Made by a program: the position numbers and the translations under genes. A stretch of DNA of 64,000 nt from Oceanobacillus profundus (GTDB taxonomy: Bacteria > Bacillota > Bacilli > Bacillales > Amphibacillaceae), in contig NZ_QWEH01000002.1 in assembly GCF_003515705.1 (NCBI RefSeq), positions 124,001-188,000 on the forward strand, in the 5' to 3' direction. Below the pieces are notes generated by a model. That model had not been told where the DNA came from, did no database searches, and saw nothing but the letters and a program-made list of their open reading frames with translations. Positions 38,268 to 46,759 of the stretch are shown here, piece after piece. The first letter of the stretch is position 1, and the number at the start of each line of letters is the position of its first letter.

Positions 38268-40306
38268 TGAAAAAGCCATCAACAGAAAAGCGATTATTTC
38301 ACTATGCTTTACACTATAAAAAAAGAATTATCATTGGTTTGTTCTGCTTAATGATAGCTGTTGCGATGGAATTGGCTGGACCGTTCATTGCGAAAATAGT
38401 TATTGATGACCATATACTTGGTGTTGAAGGCTATTGGCAGGAAGTTGCGGAAAATGATGATCGCTATACGGTGGATTATGATGGCGGGTCTTTCAAGCGG
38501 GTAGACCGCTTAACTGCTTCTGATGAGACAATAGGCGAGGCTGTTACATTGCTTCAAATAGGCACAGCATATCATTTTATTCATGATAGGGCGCCATTAG
38601 ATGGGAAACGAGATGCGAATGCGAATGATAATCAAATTAGCATTACAACAGCAGAAGGGACGTTTCATTATGGAGGGGAGCGTCTCGCCTTAACAGAAGC
38701 TTATCCTTTCTTTAAACCGGAACAACGGCCAATTTTACTACTGCTTGGACTATATATAGGATTGCTTGTCATTGCTGGGATATTTCAATTTTATAAAACA
38801 TTTCTTCTGCAAAAAGCTGCAAATCAAATTGTTAAAAAAATGCGAACGGATTTATTTGCGCATACACAGCGAATTCCAATTGATTATTTTGTCGATCAGC
38901 CTGCAGGAACAATTGTTGCCAGAATTACAAACGATACGGAAGCAATTCGTGATTTATATGAAAGGGTATTAGCGATTATCGTGACAAGTGCGGTATACAT
39001 GGGAGGGATTTTTATTGCCCTATTTATTCTAGATGCTAAGCTTGCGATGATGTGTCTGCTCATTCTCCCGTTGCTATATGGTTGGATGAAAGCTTATAAA
39101 TACTTTGGAACAAAATACAATAAGGTTATCCGGAAAACGATCAGCCAAATAAATGGAAATATTAGTGAAGCTATTCAAGGAATGCCGGTAATTCAAGCGT
39201 TTAATCGTGAAAAGAAGACAAAAGAGGAATTTGAGGTATTGAATGAACGCAATTATACGTATCAGAAAAAGCTGATTAAATTGAGTGCGTTGACATCATA
39301 TAATCTTGTAACGGTTATTCGAAATTTGACTTTTGTTGGTTTTATTTGGTACTTCGGCTCTTCTTCGCTTGAACTGACAAGTGTTATATCCATCGGTATG
39401 CTTTATGCATTCGTCGATTATATTACAAGATTATTTGAACCAGTTACAGATATTGTGAACCAGCTGCCGCTCTTAGAACAAGCACGTGTTGCTGGTGCGC
39501 GTGTATTTGAATTATTGGATCATGATGGAGAAGCTGTAGAGAATAAGCAAATTGAAAAATATCGCGGGAAGATTGTCTTTGATCATGTTTCATTTGCCTA
39601 TAACGAAAAAGATTATGTTCTAAATGATATCTCATTTGAAATTAACGAAGGTCAGACAGCAGCATTTGTCGGTCATACTGGATCAGGTAAAAGCTCGATT
39701 ATGAATTTATTATTTCGATTCTATGATGCGCAAAAAGGTTCAATCAGGATTGATGGATACAATACGAGAGATTGGGCGAGGCAGCAAGTAAGAAGTCATA
39801 TGGGAATCGTTTTACAGGATCCATTTTTATTCTCGGGTACGATTATTTCGAATGTAACGATGAATGATCCGAAAATCAGCAGAGAAGCTGCAATAAGCGC
39901 TTTACATGCTGTCGGAGCAAACCGGTTTATTGATAAATTACCGAACACTTATGATGAGGTTGTTACAGAAGGAGGCACCACATTCTCACTAGGAGAACGT
40001 CAGCTTATATCTTTTGCACGTGCACTCGCCTTTGATCCGGCTATTTTAATTTTAGATGAGGCAACCGCAAATATTGATACGGAGACAGAGAATATTATTC
40101 AGGAAGCATTAAAAGTGTTGAAGGAAGGAAGAACAACACTTGTTATTGCACACCGTTTATCAACAATCCAACAAGCTGATATTATTTTTGTTCTCGACCA
40201 TGGAACTATCAAAGAACAAGGAAATCATGATAAACTAATTGAACAGCAAGGTTTATATTATCAGATGTACCAAATGCAGCAAGGAAAGGTTAAAGCTGCT
40301 GTGTAA
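38267..40306 (+). CDS. heterodimeric ABC multidrug exporter subunit, YheH/BmrD-like
   Basis: A 679-residue half-transporter. Between membrane segments 1 and 2 there is an extracytosolic insertion of about 95 residues (VEGYWQEVAENDD through YHFIHD to RLALTEA), the hallmark of BmrD/YheH. The NBD has Walker A GHTGSGKSS, a degenerate signature FSLGERQ and an intact Walker B LILDEATANID with the catalytic Glu. With its partner this gives one working and one degenerate ATP site. Drug export is inferred from the family. Confidence 0.9.
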   Translation: MKKPSTEKRLFHYALHYKKRIIIGLFCLMIAVAMELAGPFIAKIVIDDHILGVEGYWQEVAENDDRYTVDYDGGSFKRVDRLTASDETIGEAVTLLQIGTAYHFIHDRAPLDGKRDANANDNQISITTAEGTFHYGGERLALTEAYPFFKPEQRPILLLLGLYIGLLVIAGIFQFYKTFLLQKAANQIVKKMRTDLFAHTQRIPIDYFVDQPAGTIVARITNDTEAIRDLYERVLAIIVTSAVYMGGIFIALFILDAKLAMMCLLILPLLYGWMKAYKYFGTKYNKVIRKTISQINGNISEAIQGMPVIQAFNREKKTKEEFEVLNERNYTYQKKLIKLSALTSYNLVTVIRNLTFVGFIWYFGSSSLELTSVISIGMLYAFVDYITRLFEPVTDIVNQLPLLEQARVAGARVFELLDHDGEAVENKQIEKYRGKIVFDHVSFAYNEKDYVLNDISFEINEGQTAAFVGHTGSGKSSIMNLLFRFYDAQKGSIRIDGYNTRDWARQQVRSHMGIVLQDPFLFSGTIISNVTMNDPKISREAAISALHAVGANRFIDKLPNTYDEVVTEGGTTFSLGERQLISFARALAFDPAILILDEATANIDTETENIIQEALKVLKEGRTTLVIAHRLSTIQQADIIFVLDHGTIKEQGNHDKLIEQQGLYYQMYQMQQGKVKAAV

Positions 40307-40323
40307 ATTTGCGTTTGGATGTT

Positions 40324-40680
40324 CTAGTCCAGCTCCAGCGCTTAAGTGATAGCGAGATTTCCCTCACCTCATGAGACGATAAAGAAGACTTGCGACTGCA
40401 AGACATGAGGCTTAGTCGTATTTATACCCTTGTGGTGAAATCGGGAATCGACTCTAGGTAAAGGATGGCCAACTAAACCTTAGTTAAAGCCTACGTTGGC
40501 CTCTCCCCTTTACATGGCATGTTTCCTTTTAGATGAACTTGACTTTGCGCCCGTGAGAGCAAAAGTCTTAGATCATCTTATACTTTGGAGTGATCTCCTA
40601 CGTAAAAATGTTCGATACCTCGAACCACCCTTAAAGTACGGGGCGCAGTCCGTACGTCGCTAAAACGGGCGCTTTTGTTT
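40324..40680 (+). repeat. structured intergenic repeat element / candidate RNA
   Basis: No coding frame. It begins CTAGTCCAGCTCCAGCGCT and ends ACGGGCGCTTTTGTTTT. Three folded parts: (1) CCTCATG...CATGAGG around CTTGC/TGCAAG (40367-40410); (2) GTAAAGG/CCTTTAC with TGGCCAAC/GTTGGCC (40458-40513); (3) GCGCCCGT (40547) with ACGGGCGC (40665) closing three hairpins AGATCA/TGATCT, GTTCGA/TCGAAC and GTACGG/CCGTAC, then TTTTG. A 31-bp element with similar ends lies at 58101. I read it as a Bacillaceae-type intergenic repeat; an RNA gene is possible. Confidence 0.5.
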
Positions 40681-40707
40681 TCAATTATGTTTCACGCGAG
40701 GTGGCTT

Positions 40708-41529
40708 ATGGATCATAAACAAGATAAAAAAGATGATCAACTTGATGGGGACTTATTTGAAGAGTTTGATGACGAGGAATTATATGAGCTTGTACAGGAA
40801 GAGCGTAGAAAGGCTTTAGAGCGAGCTCGTCGTTCTGAGGAAGAAAAAGCTCCAAAGCGTTCCTTTCCGAAATGGGCGTTTTGGCTGATCGCCTTCGCTT
40901 TAGTATTTAATCTCTTCGCCCTAATACCGCAAACCTTTTCGATACCTGCATTTGATTTTCTCGTTACATCTGCTAAGCTGTCAGCTGAAGAAGATATCCG
41001 AACGTTTAAAGAAGCTGTTGTCGTTGTAGAGACAGATAACAGCAAGGGAACCGGATTTTCTATTTCTGCAAATGGCACTATTTTAACGAACCATCATGTT
41101 GTTGAAGGAGAAGAGCAAGTGACTGTTGCATTCCCTGAGGATGGTTTATTTACTGCAGAAGTTACCGAACAATTTCCAGAAATTGATTTAGCCGTTCTTG
41201 AAGTGAATGAAACAGGACTGCCATCCTTATCATTAGCCCAAGATCCAAATATTCAAGAAAATGAACCCATTCGATTCATTGGTAATCCTTTGCGATTTAA
41301 TGGAATTGCAAATGAGGGAACAATTATTGGCGATACCCAATTATCCGATTGGAATGAACGTGTATTTATGCTGGATGCTCCAGTCTATCGAGGAAATAGT
41401 GGGAGCCCTGTTATTAATCAGAACGGTGAGGTAATTGGTGTTATATTTGCAACGCTTGAACATGAGAACCACGGTAAAGTTGGACTGTTTATATCGATTG
41501 ACTACTTTCACGAGTATGCCCAGGAATAA
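40708..41529 (+). CDS. membrane-anchored trypsin-like serine protease (HtrA-like)
   Basis: A 273-residue protein: an acidic then basic cytosolic N-terminus (1-55), one membrane segment (FWLIAFALVFNLFALI) and an outward chymotrypsin-fold protease with His130 (TNHHVV), Asp160 (EIDLAVL) and Ser231 (GNSGSP). No PDZ domain follows, unlike full HtrA. The ATG at 40708 has GAGGTGG upstream. Probably protein quality control at the membrane surface. Confidence 0.88.
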   Translation: MDHKQDKKDDQLDGDLFEEFDDEELYELVQEERRKALERARRSEEEKAPKRSFPKWAFWLIAFALVFNLFALIPQTFSIPAFDFLVTSAKLSAEEDIRTFKEAVVVVETDNSKGTGFSISANGTILTNHHVVEGEEQVTVAFPEDGLFTAEVTEQFPEIDLAVLEVNETGLPSLSLAQDPNIQENEPIRFIGNPLRFNGIANEGTIIGDTQLSDWNERVFMLDAPVYRGNSGSPVINQNGEVIGVIFATLEHENHGKVGLFISIDYFHEYAQE

Positions 41530-41547
41530 GTATTCCTGGGTTTTATT
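41519..41547 (+). terminator. terminator overlapping the protease stop codon
   Basis: CCCAGGAATA pairs with TATTCCTGGG, followed by TTTTATT; the 5' arm covers the last codons of the protease gene. Confidence 0.8.
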
Positions 41548-41597
41548 GTTTTTAAGAAGGGTATGTACCTTATAAAACCTTTTGGGGGGTAGACAAA

Positions 41598-42332
41598 ATG
41601 ATGCGCTTAACATCTCAATTAAAGCAATTTAATATTCACGCAACAGACGGTGAACTTGGAAAAATTAAAGACTTTTATTTCGATGATCGTAATTGGGAAA
41701 TACGCTATGCAATTGTGGATACAAGGAAATGGCTTCCAGGTAGAAAAGTCCTCTTGTCACCGAATTCCTTTATAGAGGTAGATGAGACGAATGAAAGTGT
41801 CAATGTAGAATTCGATAAGCTGATGATCCGAAATAGTCCTCCTGTTCCAGAAAATGAGGATTTAACGAAGGATAAAGAAAATCACTTAATTGATTATTTT
41901 GGATGGAACAGTTATACGGATAATGCATTACCTCACGCAGAACGTGGACTGCTTGGTACATTTCCAATTATTGGATTAGAGAATGAACGGCCACCGGAAG
42001 AGCCGCATTTAAATCGAAATGGACGATATCATGAGCATGATAATTATTTGCGTAGTGAGGAAGAAACGAACGATTTTAAGGTACACGCGAAAGACGGTAA
42101 GATTGGCCGAATTGTAGATATGATCTATGATACGTCTCAATGGATAATCGAGTATATCGTTGTTCGGAGCAGTAAAAGTATTGTTGAAAATGAATTTTAT
42201 ATTTTTCACACAAGACAAATAAACACGGTGGATTGGTTTGAAAAAGATTTATATATCAATGATTCTCTTGAAGGTATTTTAAATAACAAGCCATTTCAGC
42301 AAAAAGAGGAGATTTTGGTAAGTTTTGAGTAA
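41598..42332 (+). CDS. PRC-barrel domain protein, two copies
   Basis: A 244-residue soluble protein with two PRC-barrel modules: one at about 5-85 (IHATDGELGKIKDFYFDD, IRYAIVDT) and one at about 155-230 (VHAKDGKIGRIVDMIYDT, IEYIVV). Such double-barrel proteins are common in Bacillaceae and bacteria with stress or membrane-linked roles, with no established function. GGGGGG lies before the ATG-ATG start. Confidence 0.82.
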   Translation: MMRLTSQLKQFNIHATDGELGKIKDFYFDDRNWEIRYAIVDTRKWLPGRKVLLSPNSFIEVDETNESVNVEFDKLMIRNSPPVPENEDLTKDKENHLIDYFGWNSYTDNALPHAERGLLGTFPIIGLENERPPEEPHLNRNGRYHEHDNYLRSEEETNDFKVHAKDGKIGRIVDMIYDTSQWIIEYIVVRSSKSIVENEFYIFHTRQINTVDWFEKDLYINDSLEGILNNKPFQQKEEILVSFE

Positions 42333-42366
42333 TTTAGTGTCGTAACGGTAGAAATAGATTCCTTTT

Positions 42367-42407
42367 AAAGAGCACCTCCTAAGCTAGTAATATGCAGGTG
42401 TTCTTTT
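42367..42407 (+). terminator. terminator of the PRC-barrel gene
   Basis: AAAGAGCACCT pairs (one G-U) with AGGTGTTCTTT, followed by T. The next 315 nt up to 42723 show no gene; a sigI promoter is expected there but I could not fix one. Confidence 0.65.
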
Positions 42408-42723
42408 GTCCTGCTTTTATGAATGTATAATATGTTAGAATAGTTGGAGAAGTAAAATTTTTGCGTTTAATGTATTTAGTTACTGTTTTTTAAAGGAACT
42501 GTAATGGAATTGAGATAGCAACCTAATCGGCATTACGTTAACATGGATTAGACTAAAATAATTAGCATTATTTGTCGAAATATATAAAGAAACAAATTGA
42601 AAAATACAGATATCGATAATATATGTTTAGAATGATCGTTGTTTTGAAGTTGAATTTTTACCAGACTTTTTGAAATGATTGCTTATAAAATAAAAATAAA
42701 AATGAAAATGGTGGGGACATCAT

Positions 42724-42834
42724 ATGATATATATACATTGCACTAACGTTTTTAATTCAAATGGACAATTAGACAGCTACACCCAAAAAGGGTATTTAAC
42801 ATACGTATTTTATAATGGACGGAGGTGCTTTTAA
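42724..42834 (+). CDS. 36-residue ORF directly upstream of sigI
   Basis: ATG behind GGTGGGG encodes MIYIHCTNVFNS..., ends YVFYNGRRCF and its TAA stop lies directly before the sigI ATG; the last codons contain the sigI ribosome site GGAGGTG. Ribosomes ending here would open that site, so coupling is plausible. Not recognised; it may be only a chance frame. Confidence 0.4.
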   Translation: MIYIHCTNVFNSNGQLDSYTQKGYLTYVFYNGRRCF

Positions 42835-43566
42835 ATGATGGCAAGTACTTCGGTCCAAGAGCAACCCCTTGAAGAATTAGTAGCATCGATTCAACAAGGA
42901 GATACAGCAACACAAAATTATTTATTGCGTACGTATCAACCATTTATTGCAAAATGTGTTTCAGAAGTATGCAAACGATACATAGATCCAAAAAGAGATG
43001 ATGAATTTAGTATAGGGCTTTCTGCGTTTAATGAAGCTATCTTTTCCTATTCTGCAGATAGAGGATGTTCATTTTTATCCTTTGCAAAGCTTGTTATAAA
43101 ACGGAAGGTAATTGACTACATTCGGTTTAATCAAAAAAGACTCTCATCCATTTCATTTGATGAGAATTTTGATGAGGAACTGATGGAGAATCCGCTTGAG
43201 GTTGCCGTTGTAAAGGATAGGTATAATCAGGAATTAGATGCAGTTTATCGTAAGGAAGAAATTATGGAATTTAAGGAAAAGTTGCGTGAATATAAGTTGA
43301 CATTGGTTGAACTGTCAGAGGCCTCTCCAAAACATAGAGATGCACGTGATTCTGCAGTCAAAACTGCAAGAATTCTTTATCACGATAAGCATTTAAGTGA
43401 ATACGTATATCGAAAAAAGAAACTTCCGATTAAGGAGCTTGTAAAAAAAGTGGATGTCAGCAAAAAGACGTTGGAGCGAAATCGGAAATTTATTTTAGCA
43501 ATATTCATTGTGTTAAGTGGAGACTACATCTATCTTAAGGATTATCTTAAGGGAGTGGGGCAATGA
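42835..43566 (+). CDS. sigI: RNA polymerase sigma factor SigI
   Basis: A 243-residue sigma-70-family factor of the SigI branch, with a region-2-like N-terminal half (EFSIGLSAFNEAIFSY, SFLSFAKLVIKRKVIDYIR) and a C-terminal DNA-binding part (LPIKELVKKVDVSKKTLERNRKFI). In Bacillus it responds to heat and cell-envelope stress. The start is placed behind GGAGGTG. It overlaps rsgI by 4 nt. Confidence 0.94.
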   Translation: MMASTSVQEQPLEELVASIQQGDTATQNYLLRTYQPFIAKCVSEVCKRYIDPKRDDEFSIGLSAFNEAIFSYSADRGCSFLSFAKLVIKRKVIDYIRFNQKRLSSISFDENFDEELMENPLEVAVVKDRYNQELDAVYRKEEIMEFKEKLREYKLTLVELSEASPKHRDARDSAVKTARILYHDKHLSEYVYRKKKLPIKELVKKVDVSKKTLERNRKFILAIFIVLSGDYIYLKDYLKGVGQ

Positions 43567-44372
43567 AAAAAGGAATTGTGATGGAACTCCATCGCAACTA
43601 TACGATTATTATGACCAAAGAGGGTTTCTTTTTAAAAGCGAAGCCATGTAAAAAAGGTGTAATAATCGGAGAGGAGGTCGCCTACGAACCGCTAGATCTC
43701 GATAAGCGGCATATTTCCATTTTACAATCTTGGAAGATGTTGAATACACCGTTTAAAACTTTTTTCATGACATGTGTCATATTGTTGTTTTTTCTACCTT
43801 TCTATATGTTTTCGGGTGAGCGCGAATCTTATGCGTACGTGACATTGGATATAAATCCTAGTATTGAAATGGAAGTAAATGAGAAATTTAATGTGCAATC
43901 AATCCGAGCTTTAAATGACGAGGCTTCATTAATTGTGGAACAATTACCAAATTATCAAGATGAATTGCTGGAAGAGGTAATTGGCCGTATTTTAGATATC
44001 AGTGAGCAAACAGGATTAGTAAACGATGAAAAAAATATGATCGTCGGCTTTAGCTTTGCTGATGGGGTACCTGATCAAAACATCTTTATCCCTCTGGAAT
44101 TGGAGGATTTTTTTCAAAGTATATCTGGATGGGAAATAGCCACATTGCTAATCCCGCAAAAAATTAGAGACCAAGCAAAGGAAGAATCTACTTCGATGAA
44201 TGAAGTAATGGCATTAAAACTTTTAGAGAAAGATGCTTCAGCGAATGATTTAACATCGATTTCTTCCGATGATAGGGCAATTATTAATACTTTTTTTAAC
44301 GAGGAAGATATAGATGATAAAAATTCGTCGCATCTGGATGATGAAAAAAGATTTAGTAGCCTGATGAATTAA
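43563..44372 (+). CDS. rsgI: anti-sigma-I factor RsgI
   Basis: A 269-residue single-pass membrane protein. The N-terminal RsgI domain (MKKGIVMELHRNYTIIMT) binds SigI in the cytosol; one helix (FFMTCVILLFFLPFYMF) follows, and the outer part starts with the conserved YVTLDINPSIEMEVN motif, where family members self-cleave between Asn and Pro. The outer tail is short and acidic, with no carbohydrate-binding domain as in clostridial homologues. Confidence 0.93.
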   Translation: MKKGIVMELHRNYTIIMTKEGFFLKAKPCKKGVIIGEEVAYEPLDLDKRHISILQSWKMLNTPFKTFFMTCVILLFFLPFYMFSGERESYAYVTLDINPSIEMEVNEKFNVQSIRALNDEASLIVEQLPNYQDELLEEVIGRILDISEQTGLVNDEKNMIVGFSFADGVPDQNIFIPLELEDFFQSISGWEIATLLIPQKIRDQAKEESTSMNEVMALKLLEKDASANDLTSISSDDRAIINTFFNEEDIDDKNSSHLDDEKRFSSLMN

Positions 44373-44375
44373 GAT

Positions 44376-44410
44376 AATGGAAAAGCACAACAAGTGCTTT
44401 TCCATTTTTT
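44376..44410. terminator. bidirectional terminator rsgI / yhdB-like
   Basis: AATGGAAAAGCAC pairs with GTGCTTTTCCATT, followed by TTTT. It lies between converging genes and touches the yhdB-like stop codon. Confidence 0.8.
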
Positions 44411-44642
44411 ATACTTCCATCATGACTGGTGGGGTATATTTCATCGCATGGTCTATATAATAAAGCAGTGTATCATGCGTGTTTATTACTTTAGACTGAT
44501 CCAGTGAATAGTGATAAGCATTTAAAAATTGTTCAATTTTTTTGGAAAGCATATCATCCTTTGTTCGAACCATTAGTACGAGTAGATCATCCCATTGGCC
44601 CCACAATGTATAATATAAAGCTTTGTCATAGTCTGGAATCAA
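44409..44642 (-). CDS. YhdB-like protein
   Basis: A 77-residue soluble protein matching the small Bacillus YhdB family (DYDKALYYTLWGQWDDLLVLM, MVRTKDDMLSKKIEQFLNAYHY, each in part). The function is unknown. TTG at 44642 is preceded by AAAGGAGGGGG at good spacing; the longer GTG start at 44669 would put that site inside the gene. In B. subtilis yhdB lies near a similar set of sporulation genes. Confidence 0.75.
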   Translation of the reverse strand: MIPDYDKALYYTLWGQWDDLLVLMVRTKDDMLSKKIEQFLNAYHYSLDQSKVINTHDTLLYYIDHAMKYTPPVMMEV

Positions 44643-44767
44643 CTTTTCCCCCTCCTTTATTGAAGACACATTTGTTTAAAGGGTTACTAATTAGACTGCC
44701 CGCTTTTTATATATAATGCGTGTGATTTATTTGGTGTGAATGCCATTTAAAGGATGTAGATATTTAA

Positions 44768-44796
44768 GCATAGGAATGCTCCTCCGTTACATACTA
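44768..44796 (+). promoter_or_regulatory. sigma-G promoter of the yhcN-like gene
   Basis: GCATA (44768-44772), exactly 17 nt, then CATACTA (44790-44796). Both boxes match the forespore sigma-G consensus (GHATR N17-18 CATNMTA), 28 nt upstream of the gene. Confidence 0.75.
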
Positions 44797-44824
44797 AAAG
44801 CAAATCCATAAGGAGGGATTTAGG

Positions 44825-45430
44825 ATGAAATGGAAAGTTTTAAGTATCGCTGCTGCGACTTTTTTAACTTTGACAGCTTGCCAAGCTACAGATAATAACG
44901 CTCGAGACAATGCGACTGGACCTAATGACAATATTGAACAAACCCGATTTTACAACAATGCTGGAGAGGGAATGACGAATGTTCGGAACTATACACTAGA
45001 TCGAAATTCGGAGCAATTCCAAAATCGAGACAACGGGAACAATCGAGCAAATGAGCACAACCAATATGATATATCAGAAGAGGCTGCAGAGCGAATTACG
45101 AACGAAGTTAATGATATTGATCGAGCGTATGTATTAACTACAGATAATAATGCATATGTAGCTGCAATACTAGACACGGACAATCGTAATGCAAATCGCG
45201 GAACACGTGATAATGGTGGCGAACTTACAGATGAAGTAAAGGAAAAAATTGGAGATATTGTGAAGTCTGTGGATAACGGAATTGATAATGTGTATGTATC
45301 CACGAATCCTGATTTTATTGATTTAACGAATAACTATGTTGATGATGTTAATAATGGTGAACCGGTCGAAGGATTTTTCGATCAGATGGGGAATATGGTT
45401 GAACGACTTTTCCCACAAAATAGACGATAG
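44825..45430 (+). CDS. YhcN/YlaJ family sporulation lipoprotein
   Basis: A 201-residue lipoprotein: signal MKWKVLSIAAATFLTLTAC with lipidated C19, an Asn/Asp-rich linker, then a YhcN/YlaJ domain (EAAERITNEVNDIDRAYVLTT, AYVAAILD, VDNGIDNVYVSTNPDF, in parts). In Bacillus these proteins belong to the spore inner membrane and affect germination or outgrowth. AAGGAGG precedes the ATG, and a sigma-G promoter fits forespore expression. Confidence 0.9.
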   Translation: MKWKVLSIAAATFLTLTACQATDNNARDNATGPNDNIEQTRFYNNAGEGMTNVRNYTLDRNSEQFQNRDNGNNRANEHNQYDISEEAAERITNEVNDIDRAYVLTTDNNAYVAAILDTDNRNANRGTRDNGGELTDEVKEKIGDIVKSVDNGIDNVYVSTNPDFIDLTNNYVDDVNNGEPVEGFFDQMGNMVERLFPQNRR

Positions 45431-45434
45431 TCAT

Positions 45435-45466
45435 AAAGAGTGTTCCTGAAAGGAGCGCTCTTTTTC
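45435..45466 (+). terminator. terminator of the yhcN-like gene
   Basis: AAAGAGTGTTCCT pairs with AGGAGCGCTCTTT (one G-U), followed by TTC. Confidence 0.75.
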
Positions 45467-45506
45467 TTATGGATAAAGATATATCCGAATTGTGAAATAA
45501 AAAACT

Positions 45507-45535
45507 TTGTCATGAGTTGGAACCTGTGGTATAGT
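45507..45535 (+). promoter_or_regulatory. promoter of the yrrT-luxS-mccAB operon
   Basis: TTGTCA (45507-45512), a 17-bp spacer and TATAGT (45530-45535). The next 40 nt contain the AT-rich TAATCCTTAGTAATC, a possible CymR-type operator by analogy with B. subtilis; that is inference. No S-box or T-box is visible. Confidence 0.6.
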
Positions 45536-45603
45536 ACATACATATAATCCTTAGTAATCTTAGTTAGTTACTTTGATTTAATAAACTTCGGAGTTGATCA
45601 TAT

Positions 45604-46242
45604 ATGGGGAGAGAGTTTATTGAGCTATTTGAAGAGTGGGCGGAGGATTATGATAACAGTGTAGTGGGAGAAGACCCACAATATGCAGAGGTTTTTGCTA
45701 ATTATGATGTAATCCTTGATGCAGTAGTGGATCATAGTGTTGGCAGGGTATTGGAATTTGGTGTTGGAACAGGTAATTTATCCAAGAAGTTGCTGCAAGC
45801 AGGGCATTCTGTAATAGGAATTGAACCTTCAAAAGAAATGAGAAACATTGCAAAAAGGAAAATTCCAGGTTTGACGGTTCTGGATGGTGATTTCTTAATC
45901 TACCCGGCCCCCACTGGAAAGATTGAAACGATTACAAGTACGTATGCGTTCCATCATCTAACAGATGATGAAAAGGCGATTGCGATTAAACAATTTGCAG
46001 AGTTATTGCCACTGAATGGCAAGGTTGTTTTTGGGGATACGATGTTTAAAACGGAAGCCGATAAAAGGATGCAAATAAAAGAGGCAGTGGAAAAAGGGCA
46101 TCATGATCTAGCAGAAGACTTGAATCGTGAATACTATCCCACATTGGATACAATGAAGAATGCTTTTGAAAAGCATGGATTTGATGTATCATTTAGGCAA
46201 ATGAATGATTTTGTTTGGGTATTGACTGCAAACAAAAAATAA
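45604..46242 (+). CDS. yrrT: SAM-dependent methyltransferase YrrT
   Basis: A 212-residue class I methyltransferase with motif [13 protein letters not shown] and a following acidic loop VIGIEPS. YrrT is the first gene of the methionine-to-cysteine operon of Bacillus; its exact substrate is unproven. Here the same operon position is kept, 22 nt before luxS. Confidence 0.88.
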   Translation: MGREFIELFEEWAEDYDNSVVGEDPQYAEVFANYDVILDAVVDHSVGRVLEFGVGTGNLSKKLLQAGHSVIGIEPSKEMRNIAKRKIPGLTVLDGDFLIYPAPTGKIETITSTYAFHHLTDDEKAIAIKQFAELLPLNGKVVFGDTMFKTEADKRMQIKEAVEKGHHDLAEDLNREYYPTLDTMKNAFEKHGFDVSFRQMNDFVWVLTANKK

Positions 46243-46264
46243 AAAAGTGGGGAGTAATGAAATA

Positions 46265-46726
46265 ATGACTAAAAAAATGAATGTAGAAAGTTTTAATCTT
46301 GATCACACAAAAGTAAAGGCGCCATATGTAAGATTAGTTGGTGTAACAGAAGGTGAAAATGGAGATAAAGTACAAAAATATGATATCCGTTTTAAGCAAC
46401 CAAATAAAGAACATATGGAAATGCCAGGACTTCATTCGTTAGAGCATTTGATGGCTGAGAATATCCGAAATCATGCAGATAATGTTCTTGATATCGGGCC
46501 AATGGGATGCCAAACTGGTTTTTATTTATCGTTAATCAATCATGATAACTATGATGATGTCTTAACAATGCTTGAAAAAACGCTGACAGATGTGCTCGAC
46601 GCAACTGAAGTTCCTGCGTGCAATGAAGTTCAATGCGGCTGGGCAGCAAGTCATAGCTTGGAAGGTGCAAAGGAAATCGCTAAGGAAATGTTAAGCAAGC
46701 GTCACGGGTGGCATGAAGTTTTTTAA
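46265..46726 (+). CDS. luxS: S-ribosylhomocysteine lyase
   Basis: A 153-residue metal-dependent lyase that splits S-ribosylhomocysteine into homocysteine and DPD, the autoinducer-2 precursor. Metal ligands H57 and H61 with catalytic E60 (HSLEH), and the ACNEVQCGW segment with the third ligand cysteine, are intact. ATG at 46265 follows GGGGAG. It lies where B. subtilis has mtnN in this operon. Confidence 0.95.
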   Translation: MTKKMNVESFNLDHTKVKAPYVRLVGVTEGENGDKVQKYDIRFKQPNKEHMEMPGLHSLEHLMAENIRNHADNVLDIGPMGCQTGFYLSLINHDNYDDVLTMLEKTLTDVLDATEVPACNEVQCGWAASHSLEGAKEIAKEMLSKRHGWHEVF

Positions 46727-46759
46727 TAACCTCTAAAATGTAATGTGAGGCGAAACGAA

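Noticed and set aside
45536-45603. S-box or T-box in front of yrrT
   Set aside because: The leader is only about 65 nt and lacks either signature; an operator-type control is more likely.
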